From positions 1 through 64,000 of the forward strand of contig NZ_JBEWTB010000003.1 in the NCBI RefSeq assembly GCF_040549045.1: a DNA stretch of 64,000 nucleotides. The letters run 5' to 3'. Shown here one piece after another: positions 7,415-14,257 of the stretch. The notes beneath the pieces are model-generated. The model had not been told where the DNA came from. It did no database searches and saw only the letters and a list, made by a program, of their open reading frames with translations. The position numbers and the translations under genes are program-made. Position 1 is the stretch's first letter; every line of letters starts with the position of its first letter. This DNA is from Endozoicomonas sp. NE40. GTDB lineage: Bacteria; Pseudomonadota; Gammaproteobacteria; Pseudomonadales; Endozoicomonadaceae.

Positions 7415-7465
7415 AAGACTCTCTCAGTAATTTGCTAACTGTCAGGTAAACAGGATTTCAAATGG

Positions 7466-7826
7466 TCAGGCCGCCGCCTTCAGGGATCGGCTACTTGATT
7501 TTTTGGGAGCCACCAGCCGTGACCAGTCACCAATCAACAACACCGCACAATCCTCCGGACAGGGATTGGGAAATTTGTTGAACAGTGTTGCCGCTTTGCG
7601 CTTCACCCATGAAGTTTTCGGACGCACCACACCTTTTGGAAGCCAGCCGCCTTCGTCGTCCAGCATTTCCTTCATCGTTTCACATAACGCCCAGGCAAAT
7701 TCAGCAAAATCTGTCTCAACAGCGGGAACGTCTTTTTCAGTAGTAGTTGTAGTAGTGTTTCTTCTTTGGTTTCTATCTTTGGTTTTCCTTGTCAGTGGTG
7801 ACAAGGGGGTCTTGTCAGTGGTGACA
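7466..7826 (-). pseudogene. C-terminal part of the replication/HTH gene, out of frame
   Basis: After a run of eight C on the minus strand (7827-7834), this frame continues the Thr/Pro-rich linker of the upstream HTH protein (PVTTDKTPLSPLTRKTKD) into a domain with FAEFAWALCETMKEMLDDEGGWL and WVKRKAATLFNKFPNP. Phage replication proteins of this type have an N-terminal winged HTH, a T/P/D-rich linker and such a C-terminal part in one chain. With seven C the two frames join into about 245 residues. It may be a sequencing error, a real mutation, or a slippery frameshift site; no good separate start is seen. Confidence 0.6.
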
Positions 7827-8201
7827 GGGGGGGGTGTCACTGGTGACAACCACGACATCCTTGTTTTTGCTGTAGCGCAAGTCCTCATTTGTCATGCCCG
7901 AATCGTCCTCTTCACGACCCTCAAACATGACCACAACAACGTTTGATGTTTGAACCTTGGTTTCATCGTCATCGCTGCGCTGTTTGTAGCGCCTGTAACG
8001 GGCGACCAGGTTCTTTGCTTCGAGCCGTGCGATTAGTCGGGAAACGGTGCGAACGGAAATACCGCACTTATCAGCGATCTTTTCACGACCATGCCAGGAC
8101 AGACCGTTATCACCGGCACGGTCAGCCAGATAGAGCAAAACATTCAGGAGATTACCGGATAAACCTTGATTCCAGGCCCAGTTGGTAGCTGCTACGGACA
8201 T
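7815..8201 (-). CDS. Phage replication protein, N-terminal winged HTH (truncated by frameshift)
   Basis: ATG 8201 (MSVAATNWAWNQGLSGN) has an AGGAGGT Shine-Dalgarno. Residues 8-75 form an HTH_36-type winged helix: LLNVLLYLADRAGDNGLSW, HGREKIADKCGISVRTVSRL, IARLEAKNLVARYRRY. This domain is common at the N-terminus of phage/plasmid replication initiator or helicase-loader proteins. The frame stops soon after the C8 run as PPCHH. The remainder is found in the other frame (7466-7826). It probably binds the origin in replication of the element. Confidence 0.75.
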   Translation of the reverse strand: MSVAATNWAWNQGLSGNLLNVLLYLADRAGDNGLSWHGREKIADKCGISVRTVSRLIARLEAKNLVARYRRYKQRSDDDETKVQTSNVVVVMFEGREEDDSGMTNEDLRYSKNKDVVVVTSDTPPCHH

Positions 8202-8314
8202 TACTGCACCTCCTGTAAGTGTTTGTTTTCTAAACAATTCAGGTTTAAAGCAGGTTTTTTCGTAGTTTTTTGCGTGGGCGATGGTTGCCCTACAGAGGTG
8301 TGATCAACTAACAT
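8201..8314 (-). CDS. Possible 37-residue leader peptide before the replication gene
   Basis: ATG 8314 opens a frame of 37 codons (MLVDHTSVGQPSPTQKTTKK and onward) whose TAA overlaps the ATG of the replication gene as TAATG, suggesting coupling. A weak GAAGG lies upstream. No homology is recognised, so it could be spurious. The rest of the 8315-8509 gap holds only an imperfect GTAGG/CCTAC inverted repeat (about 8330-8360) and AT-rich sequence. Confidence 0.3.
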   Translation of the reverse strand: MLVDHTSVGQPSPTQKTTKKPALNLNCLENKHLQEVQ

Positions 8315-8509
8315 AGTAGATACCTTCTGGGTGTAGGCAGGGCATAAAAAACCCTACCCACGAAGTTGAGCAATCAACTTCAGGTTAAAAGGGGCGGTGT
8401 GCTGACCAAATCGCCAAATTTTCTCAGCACATCGCTTGTTACTCTTCCGCTTCTTCAGCGAATCCCTTTTAGCCTACCACTAAATTCATTTTCCTATCAA
8501 AAACAAGTG

Positions 8510-9451
8510 TCAATCTTTTGACCGCTGGTACTCGGTCATCTGGTCAACGTTTACCGGTTGTTCTGCCGGGCCTTCCAGCCCGTTAAACGACAGGCACACC
8601 TTATCGAATATTTCTGCAACGACCTGGGCGTTAATCAGCATTTCAGCATGAAAGCTCTCGTCGGTGGTTTCAGCTTCTAATGCCGGTTCTGTCACTACGT
8701 CGTCCAGATGAATGCGCTTGATGTAAAGCTCACTGGTCAGGACAAAGCTGCATTTGTGCATTATCAAAAGCTCAAGCTCTGAAACTTTCATGCCAGACTC
8801 TATATGCTCGATCACGGCACTGCTGGTAACGTCCTCGTTTTTTACTGTTACAGCACTGTTGTCGATGTTCAGCTTACAGTTGTTTCCTAAAATCATGGAC
8901 TCAGGTGCTTGCATGGTCAGCCAGTTAGTCATAACCGGCTCAGGATGACTCTTAGTAACCGGCAGAGCGACCGGCAGAGAGCCACAAGACAGACGCAAGG
9001 TTTTGATAAACAAATCTGCCTGTTTGTTGCTGCTGGCTGCGACCACCAGCAAGCCCTTGTTTGGCAAAATCAGCCCGTAAATCTGCGTAGTGACCGGTAG
9101 CACGTTGGGAGCCGTTACAGCCATCACGTCGTCGCTGATTTGCTGCTTCTCAGCCCTGAAAATCTGTCTGTCCTGCTCTTGTTCCAGCACCGCCACACGG
9201 CGAGCCACTTCCTGTTTGACTGCCTTGCTGTTGATTGGGCGTTCCTGGTGCTGCAGACACAGTACAATGGCGTCGTTACTGATCGGCAGAGCAAGAAAGT
9301 TTTCACTGGCCTTGCTGGGTGGAACCCAACCGGTGCTTTTCAGGTCGAAAGCATTACACTCAACGAACCGCTTTTCTTTCAGACCTTTAACCATTGCCAG
9401 AAGATCAAAGTCTTTCTGGAAGCAATAAATTCGTGCGTTTTTGAACAGCAT
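8510..9451 (-). CDS. rdgC: Recombination-associated protein RdgC
   Basis: At 313 residues it matches RdgC in length (about 300) and pattern: MLFKNARIYCF at the start, STGWVPPSKAS, then IVLCLQHQERPINSKAVKQEV, RVAVLEQEQDRQI, and LGSLPV..PVT replaced here by CGSLPVALPVTKSHP. The DVTSSAVIEHIESGMKVSEL segment near residue 215 matches the conserved T-S-EE-I-x-x-H-I-E-x-G region. RdgC forms a ring around double-stranded DNA and restrains RecA, and is used by phages and plasmids to favour their own recombination. It starts a leftward operon shared with the upstream unknown gene. Confidence 0.88.
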   Translation of the reverse strand: MLFKNARIYCFQKDFDLLAMVKGLKEKRFVECNAFDLKSTGWVPPSKASENFLALPISNDAIVLCLQHQERPINSKAVKQEVARRVAVLEQEQDRQIFRAEKQQISDDVMAVTAPNVLPVTTQIYGLILPNKGLLVVAASSNKQADLFIKTLRLSCGSLPVALPVTKSHPEPVMTNWLTMQAPESMILGNNCKLNIDNSAVTVKNEDVTSSAVIEHIESGMKVSELELLIMHKCSFVLTSELYIKRIHLDDVVTEPALEAETTDESFHAEMLINAQVVAEIFDKVCLSFNGLEGPAEQPVNVDQMTEYQRSKD

Positions 9452-9462
9452 TTTCTTAACTC

Positions 9463-9888
9463 TTAAATTCCGTGTTGTAACTCATGTTTCAATAACGCTA
9501 ATTCAATGCGCTTAATTCTCAGGTTTAAATTTTGATTCGTCAGAACGTTGGTAACTGATTGAATTTCTTTTTCCAGCAAACGTTTATCTTTTGTCTTTTT
9601 TCTTGCGCCAGGCAAAAACAACGTACTGTGCTGCTGTAACACGGTTATATGCGGAGAGCTTTCATCAATGTGTGCCGCTTCGACGGTCAACCACCTGTAC
9701 GCCTCGGGGTTGTGCCGCTTACAGTAACGGTGCAGGGCTTCTCTGCACTGGATATAGTCCATTGCAAATGCCGCTGAGGTGTCAACAACCTTCGCCCCTT
9801 TCAGAATCGTCTCAGCAATTTCCCGCTCTTTATCTTCATCAACAAAACCCGGCATACGAAACCCCAATTGAATATTACGGACTTTCAT
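9463..9888 (-). CDS. Hypothetical protein, helical C-terminus
   Basis: ATG 9888 (MKVRNIQLGFRMPGF) is preferred because GGAGGGGAGG lies immediately upstream. The product of about 141 residues is basic and helical in its second half (KKTKDKRLLEKEIQSVTNVL and onward). No motif is recognised. It ends 11 bp before rdgC, so the two are likely co-transcribed from the region of the palindrome at 9961-9990. Confidence 0.6.
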   Translation of the reverse strand: MKVRNIQLGFRMPGFVDEDKEREIAETILKGAKVVDTSAAFAMDYIQCREALHRYCKRHNPEAYRWLTVEAAHIDESSPHITVLQQHSTLFLPGARKKTKDKRLLEKEIQSVTNVLTNQNLNLRIKRIELALLKHELQHGI

Positions 9889-9960
9889 ACCCTCCCCTCC
9901 GCAAGACGCAACTATGCAACAGCGATAATAATCACTCAAAGAATTAAACGGTTTGGATTG

Positions 9961-9990
9961 ATTAAATACTGTTGAACAGTCGTATTTAAT
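9961..9990. promoter_or_regulatory. Palindromic operator candidate upstream of the rdgC operon
   Basis: An inverted repeat with 9-bp perfect arms ATTAAATAC and GTATTTAAT surrounds a second perfect palindrome, ACTGTT-G-AACAGT (9968-9980). It lies 73 bp before the first leftward gene. The nested symmetry suggests a dimeric regulator. It is not a LexA box, because the CTG-CAG spacing is five rather than ten. Confidence 0.5.
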
Positions 9991-10156
9991 TAACGAGATA
10001 CAGGATACTTCCTTGTCAGGCTTTCCTTAAACTGTTGATGTTACACGTATATCAATAGCGCATACTGAACGAACTTATTTCCGATAAGTATATGATGTTT
10101 TTCGATAGGTGTTAGCCTTCAGGTTCTACGGGGTGGTTACTCGGTTGCCGTAACGT

Positions 10157-10218
10157 TTGCCGCCCTTTTTGTCGTCAACTACGGCATCTGAAGCCCACTG
10201 GAACGGAATTGTACGTTA
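10157..10218 (+). repeat. Left arm of an imperfect terminal inverted repeat
   Basis: This arm begins TTGCCGCCCT and contains a 36-nt core (10183-10218) that matches the reverse complement of 10423-10458 at 32 of 36 positions, including the shared block AGCCCACTGGAACG. With the right arm it encloses a 204-bp non-coding interior, giving an element of about 320 bp. It looks like a miniature transposable element (MITE), or a structured replication or maintenance site. No clear target-site duplication is seen. Confidence 0.55.
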
Positions 10219-10422
10219 AGGCGTGTCCACTAAGTCGATTTGGAGAAAAACTGTCTATTAACTACCCGAAAGCGATTAAATAGGCAGCATTCCAGCCCAT
10301 TTTCAGGTGTCTACGATGTTTTGAATTTGTGGAGCCTGAGAATGCGACGCTGGATATAACATCCTGCTCTATGCCTTTATTTCCGTGGCTTGCAGTAGAG
10401 TGGCACTATCCCTCAAATCCAC

Positions 10423-10478
10423 TAACGTACAGTTTCGTTCCAGTGGGCTATAGATGCCACTACGGACCAGGGCGGCAA
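10423..10478 (-). repeat. Right arm of the imperfect terminal inverted repeat
   Basis: Reverse complement of the left arm at 10157-10218: it ends AGGGCGGCAA, which mirrors TTGCCGCCCT, and its 36-nt core agrees at 32 positions. It stops 3 bp before the end of the RHH repressor gene. As RNA the two arms would fold into a long hairpin. Confidence 0.55.
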
Positions 10479-10481
10479 TGG

Positions 10482-10739
10482 TCAGGAAAGGTTAACCAGT
10501 AGCTCGGTCAACCTTTCCAGCTGTTCACTCATGCTCTGAAGCTGATCTTTCTGCTCATCCACCAGCTTCCTGAGTTCCTTCACCTCAAGTAACAGCTCAG
10601 GTTCATCAAAGAGTGACGATTCCAACCGGGACAGATATTCAGAGTTAATGGATCGCCTGTTGCGTGTAGCACTTTCCTGCATTTGATCAATAACATCCTG
10701 CGTTAATCGCAGAGTCAGGGTGGGCCAGTGACGGGACAT
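10482..10739 (-). CDS. Arc/RHH-family repressor
   Basis: The start is taken as ATG 10739 (MSRHWPTLTLRLTQDVIDQM); a TTG five codons upstream is possible and neither has a strong Shine-Dalgarno. The N-terminal strand TLTLRLTQDVIDQMQESA and helix NRRSINSEYLSRLE match the Arc ribbon-helix-helix fold of phage regulators. The C-terminal half is a leucine-rich coiled coil (ELLLEVKELRKLVDEQKDQL) that could mediate oligomerisation. A perfect 21-bp palindrome (10797-10817) lies just upstream, so it probably autoregulates and may also act on the divergent recT. Confidence 0.8.
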   Translation of the reverse strand: MSRHWPTLTLRLTQDVIDQMQESATRNRRSINSEYLSRLESSLFDEPELLLEVKELRKLVDEQKDQLQSMSEQLERLTELLVNLS

Positions 10740-10796
10740 AATAGTTTCTTGCAAATAATACGAGTCTCCATTGTCCAGACTTACTACGAATTTAAG

Positions 10797-10817
10797 GTAT
10801 ACATACTGTATGTATAC
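10797..10817. promoter_or_regulatory. 21-bp palindromic operator
   Basis: Perfect arms GTATACATAC and GTATGTATAC flank a single central T. The site lies between the RHH repressor gene and the divergent recT and is 58 bp from the repressor start, where Arc-type proteins normally bind their own promoter. The palindrome also contains -10-like TATACA/TATAC strings. Confidence 0.65.
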
Positions 10818-10924
10818 GCCTGCATGATCTGGTAAGGTCTACCAGACAATTCAGGCTGAAATATTACCGCTTTAACCGCAACAATAATAAATGAAAAACC
10901 TTTTGTTTTAAGGGCTTAACTTAG

Positions 10925-10973
10925 AATTTATTTGTAAAATTTATTTGTAAAATTTATTTGTAAAATTTATTAT
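10925..10973 (+). promoter_or_regulatory. recT promoter with three 13-bp direct repeats
   Basis: The unit AATTTATTTGTAA is repeated exactly three times (10925-10963) followed by a partial unit. In the second unit TTGTAA (10945-10950) lies 17 nt before TATTAT (10968-10973), which makes a good sigma70-like promoter about 30 bp before the recT start. Each unit holds the half-site ATTTGTAAA, the same string as the arm of the operator at 4343-4363. Confidence 0.65.
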
Positions 10974-11006
10974 ACCCCTGAAGCGACAGCCAAGATAGGT
11001 GTACTC

Positions 11007-11948
11007 ATGGGGTCTATTATTTCGCCCTGCATACAGGCGTTACGAGACGCTAAACAACAATTTAACGAAATAGCGTTAGCTCAAAAGCTGGTCACATTTA
11101 GCGAAGAGGCACACTTTGCCAGAGAGCTGATCAGGGCAAGCGTTCCGGGGGATATCAGCAACCCCAGGGATCAGCGGAATGCCCGGTACTGCCTGTACCA
11201 ATGCACCCCGGATTCTATCCGCAATGCGATAGTGTCAGTGGCCGCCGTAGGCTTATCGCTTAACCCTGTACTAAAACAGGCTTATCTGGTTCCACGCTGG
11301 AACAAAAAGAAACGGATTCTTGAATGCTGCCTGGAGCTGAGTTGGCAGGGAATGATTAATTTAGCCAAGGAGGCCGGCGTTATTGAGTATTGCGCCGCTG
11401 AGCAGGTCTACGAGGAGGACATTCAAACCGGCTCGTTTGTGTACCAGGGGGCTCTAAAGCCTCCTGTTCATCAGGGTAATCCGTTTTCACCCACCCGGGG
11501 GAAATGTGTCGGTGTTTACTGTGTCGCCGTATTGCCCGGCGATAAATACATAACCACCGTCATGAATCGTGAGGAACTGGACATTATCGCCAGTATGTCA
11601 CACAGCTCTGTCAGGGATACATGGCAGGGCGAAATGGATAAAAAATCCGTCATCAAGCGTGCTTTCAAAACATGGCCCAAACCCCGCAACAACCTTCAGG
11701 TTAATTCCCTCCACCAACTGATTAACCACGGACAGGTAAAAAATTTTTTAAGAGTGCCGGACGTTGGCGCTGTGTCAGATTCCATTGTATCGAACGATTC
11801 ACCAGCCAGGTTAGCCCACGACGCCGCTAGTCCTGCAAAAACGCAATGGAATAACCTGGTGCAAAATGGGCTCAATGACTCATGTTTAACACCAACAGAC
11901 TTACAGCAAACTTCTGCAACTACCAACGTCGTCACTTTAAGGAAATGA
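11007..11948 (+). CDS. recT: RecT-family single-strand annealing protein
   Basis: The 313-residue product follows RecT: ARYCLYQCTPDSIRNAIVSV, AAVGLSLNPVLKQAYLVP, CCLELSWQGMINLAKEAG, VYCVAVLPGD, and a DIIASMSHSS..W...M.KKS.IKR end region. RecT/Bet proteins anneal complementary single strands and drive recombination-dependent phage replication. The C-terminal 70 residues are variable and low in conserved motifs. No RecE-type exonuclease is adjacent; SSB, RdgC and nucleases in the same region are its likely partners. It is the only early gene on the plus strand here, with its own promoter. Confidence 0.9.
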   Translation: MGSIISPCIQALRDAKQQFNEIALAQKLVTFSEEAHFARELIRASVPGDISNPRDQRNARYCLYQCTPDSIRNAIVSVAAVGLSLNPVLKQAYLVPRWNKKKRILECCLELSWQGMINLAKEAGVIEYCAAEQVYEEDIQTGSFVYQGALKPPVHQGNPFSPTRGKCVGVYCVAVLPGDKYITTVMNREELDIIASMSHSSVRDTWQGEMDKKSVIKRAFKTWPKPRNNLQVNSLHQLINHGQVKNFLRVPDVGAVSDSIVSNDSPARLAHDAASPAKTQWNNLVQNGLNDSCLTPTDLQQTSATTNVVTLRK

Positions 11949-12046
11949 TGAAAGGCTCTCTGTCACATTTAAGCGAAATGAAGCCAATCCCTTACCGGTC
12001 AAGGAAAGAGGCACAAAATCGCTACGCTTACGCTGAAGTGGCTTAA
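11945..12046 (+). CDS. Possible 33-residue peptide after recT
   Basis: ATGATG at 11945 overlaps the recT stop (ATGA arrangement), and a frame of 33 codons follows to TAA at 12046, ending YRSRKEAQNRYAYAEVA. It is basic and Tyr/Arg-rich. It overlaps by four bases the end of the convergent Ref-like gene. Coupled translation is plausible but the Shine-Dalgarno is poorly spaced, so it could be spurious. Confidence 0.3.
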   Translation: MMKGSLSHLSEMKPIPYRSRKEAQNRYAYAEVA

Positions 12047-12690
12047 TTCAGCGCATCAACCGCACTTCGGTACGGTTTCGGAACGGCCGCACTCAGGCCG
12101 TTCCGGTCAAACCATTCCATTACCCTGACTGGGTTGGCTTCCCGCATACTGGTGACACCAATCGCATCACGCAGTTTTTCCCACGTCCACCGGCGCAGGT
12201 TATGAGCGGCGGCCTTATCAAACCACTCCCTTGCTTCCGTGACCGTAGTGACTCTTTTGCCGTAGTGCAGCAGGCAGGACAGCTCACCGTTCTGGTGCTG
12301 TTTGCGGTGTACTTCAGACGCCAGGGGAACGCCGGAAAACAGCGGTTTATAGCCGATGCCACTGTTATACGCCCGTCTAACGTGGGCATACTCTACCGGT
12401 TCCTGCTTGGTAACGATGCAGGCCTGTAGCCTGGTCCATGCCTGATAGTCATCGTCATGACCCAGAGCGGCGGCCACTGTTGGCAGTTGCATAACACCGC
12501 TCTGGTACAGGGCTTTTGCCAGCTGGCCGTAAATGGGTGGTGCTTCCAGTTTGGCAACGGCAATTTCTTCACCGGGAGACACCGAAAAACCCGGGTAAAC
12601 GATGACTTCTATTTTCAGCTTGCCGCAGGGCTGTTTTAAAGCGTGTTTTACCCGTCCCAGTGTTGCACGCTCATTCGTTTGTGAATCCAT
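12043..12690 (-). CDS. Ref-like/DUF968-type HNH nuclease candidate
   Basis: ATG 12690 (MDSQTNERATLGRVKHALKQ) is taken as the start, overlapping the upstream gene by 20 bp. The C-terminal half reads CIVTKQEPVEYAHVRRAYNSG, then GYKPLFSGVPLASEVHRKQH and QNGEL. This is the metal-finger pattern of the P1 Ref/DUF968 HNH family (A-H-x-R near a G-x-G-x-KP, then PL....H...H..GE). One or two Cys of the usual zinc knuckle appear missing. P1 Ref is a RecA-activated nuclease, so a role in recombination is likely. It is the last gene of the leftward run from the portal region. Confidence 0.65.
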   Translation of the reverse strand: MDSQTNERATLGRVKHALKQPCGKLKIEVIVYPGFSVSPGEEIAVAKLEAPPIYGQLAKALYQSGVMQLPTVAAALGHDDDYQAWTRLQACIVTKQEPVEYAHVRRAYNSGIGYKPLFSGVPLASEVHRKQHQNGELSCLLHYGKRVTTVTEAREWFDKAAAHNLRRWTWEKLRDAIGVTSMREANPVRVMEWFDRNGLSAAVPKPYRSAVDALN

Positions 12691-13030
12691 CACACAAGAT
12701 ATCCCTGGCTGCTTTACGGGTATTTTCACTGAGCTTGTAGCGTCTCACTATACGGGCCTTGTCGCATGAGAAGCTGAGTTCGTGATGCTCACAGTCCGGG
12801 TCTGTACGCAGCTCCCCAATGGGTTCCACTTCATACACATCGCCCTTTTTCACACCACTGGCGTACATCAGTGCTGCACCGTACTGGGTCGTGACGTAAA
12901 CCTGGTTCGCATCATGGTGGTGGTTGCCAAACTCGCCCATGTGCTTTGCGCCGGTAATCGACGGCGGCAAAATCATCTGTCCCGGCTTCATGCCACCTTT
13001 GCCACCGTGCCAATAAACTTTATTGCTCAA
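12671..13030 (-). CDS. Arr-like ADP-ribosyltransferase
   Basis: The 119-residue protein matches the small rifampin ADP-ribosyltransferase (Arr) plan: VYWHGGKGGMKPGQMILPP at the start (NAD-site His 8), VYVTTQYGAALMYA in the middle (Tyr 45), and VYEVEPIGELRTDPD (Asp 77 or 79), then a final IVRRYKL strand. The usual Arr length is about 140. In phages, Arr-like or polyvalent ARTs may modify host proteins rather than inactivate rifamycins, and the substrate here is unknown. It overlaps both neighbours and belongs to the operon downstream of the prohead protease. Confidence 0.7.
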   Translation of the reverse strand: MSNKVYWHGGKGGMKPGQMILPPSITGAKHMGEFGNHHHDANQVYVTTQYGAALMYASGVKKGDVYEVEPIGELRTDPDCEHHELSFSCDKARIVRRYKLSENTRKAARDILCDGFTNE

Positions 13031-13223
13031 CGTCCATTACCTCCATACAGGCTTTCTTTGCAGCGGCCAGAGAAACACCGGCCACCAGCGCAATACTTTT
13101 CTTACTGGCGACTTTCAAGTCCCAGGCTGAATACGTGACTTTACCCGCCAGGCGAGCGACCGATAATTGAAACCGGCCACACTCTGAACGGGCATAGTAC
13201 TGATCTTTTTTGATGAACTTCAT
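13020..13223 (-). CDS. Hypothetical small protein
   Basis: A 67-residue basic protein (KFIKKDQYYARSECGRFQLS, then WDLKVASKKSIALVAG and a helical end). Its ATG overlaps the protease gene stop as TGATG, and its end overlaps the ART gene by 11 bp, so all are coupled. The strand-strand-helix look suggests a small alpha/beta domain. No family is recognised. Confidence 0.6.
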   Translation of the reverse strand: MKFIKKDQYYARSECGRFQLSVARLAGKVTYSAWDLKVASKKSIALVAGVSLAAAKKACMEVMDVEQ

Positions 13224-14257
13224 CAGTAGGCGGACAGTTCTGGCACGCTATCCATGGAGCCATAAACCGGGTCGATGTTTTTAGACATTTTCTGTCGTTT
13301 GTACTCCCGCTCTTTCTTCCATACCTGGTCGTCGTTGACCGTGTGTGTCTGACCATCGCCAAACAGCTGAGTTACAGCACGATCCATACCCGAGGCAGAA
13401 TCCAGCACAGCCTTAAAGCCGTTCATATCTTCCGGTTTTTCAGCCCTTGCCAGGCTAATCAGTTTTTCAGCGTCAAACGCCAGGCTGCTCTTTACGGCAA
13501 ATTCTCGCAGCATATCGTCACGACGGTCGGCGCTGTCGTGGATCGCCTGCACCTGGTCCTGTAATTCCCGGTTAAGTTTTCGTTGTTGAATCAGCTCAGC
13601 CTCAATGCTGGAGATTTCATCCTGATAATCAGACAATTCCAGGGCGGTTGATGACCACCAGCTTTGCAAGCGTTCCTGAGCGGCTTCCGGCTCCAGGCCG
13701 CACGATGTCATGTTGTCGAGAATCATAGCCTCAGAGACGCCATCGCCATCGGCAGAGTCCAGCACATAGCCACGGTTCTGAATAAAATTAGGGTTGGTCA
13801 CATAGTCAAAGCCGAAAATCTTATCGACCAGGGTACGACCGATACCTTTGGCGCCATTACTTGCCCAGGAGAAACCGCCGACACGGCTTTTGTGCAGACC
13901 AAGCAGGGTTTTGCCTTCCTCGTTGTCCAGAACCTCCTGAGTGTGGCTGATGTTACCCTCGTCATCGATGGTCAGGTCTGTGGTGACGCACGCCGGGATC
14001 GCTTTAACGACGGCTTTTTGTCCACCACCCAGATTGACCGATTCAACCTCGCCAAGGTCGAGTTTACCGGCGAGGGATCGCAGACCATGACCGACATAGC
14101 CAACAGCCTCACGCAGCTTTATGCGCTCCTGAGTAAAGTCACTGTTTACCGCCTTTTTGATGTTGTCCAGGATATAGCCCCGGTCAATGCCTGATGCTAC
14201 ACGTCCATTGTCGAATATATTGAACGTGCAGCTAATTGTTTCCAGTGCCTTACTCAT
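13223..14257 (-). CDS. Prohead maturation protease (T4 gp21-like)
   Basis: ATG 14257 (MSKALETISC) has AGAGG upstream and overlaps the portal stop. Counting from the longer frame, His59 in VGHGLRSLAGKLDLGEVE, Ser132 in VGGFSWASNGAKGIGRT and Asp153 in FGFDYVTNPNF match the H-S-D triad pattern of T4 gp21-type proteases, with the D-x-V-x-NP motif. From about residue 205 a long coiled coil follows, possibly a scaffold or core part. Short VLD/ILD sites (ILDNI, VLDSA, ILDNM, VLDSAS) are scattered and may be self-cleavage sites. It directly follows portal, as in T4-like gene order. Confidence 0.8.
   Translation of the reverse strand: MSKALETISCTFNIFDNGRVASGIDRGYILDNIKKAVNSDFTQERIKLREAVGYVGHGLRSLAGKLDLGEVESVNLGGGQKAVVKAIPACVTTDLTIDDEGNISHTQEVLDNEEGKTLLGLHKSRVGGFSWASNGAKGIGRTLVDKIFGFDYVTNPNFIQNRGYVLDSADGDGVSEAMILDNMTSCGLEPEAAQERLQSWWSSTALELSDYQDEISSIEAELIQQRKLNRELQDQVQAIHDSADRRDDMLREFAVKSSLAFDAEKLISLARAEKPEDMNGFKAVLDSASGMDRAVTQLFGDGQTHTVNDDQVWKKEREYKRQKMSKNIDPVYGSMDSVPELSAY

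Larger units (their letters stand above)
9991..10481. other. Gene-free interval with a large inverted repeat
   Basis: No supported gene lies in this 490-bp stretch. Its main content is an imperfect inverted repeat whose arms (10157-10218 and 10423-10478) flank about 200 bp of unique sequence. The rest is ordinary mixed sequence. See the two repeat entries. Confidence 0.5.

Noticed and set aside
9968..9980. LexA/SOS box
   Set aside because: The ACTGTTGAACAGT palindrome has a CTG-CAG spacing of five, not ten, so it does not fit the gammaproteobacterial SOS box.
13664..14194. 176-residue plus-strand frame in the protease gene
   Set aside because: Antisense of the clear gp21-like protease; no start signal.
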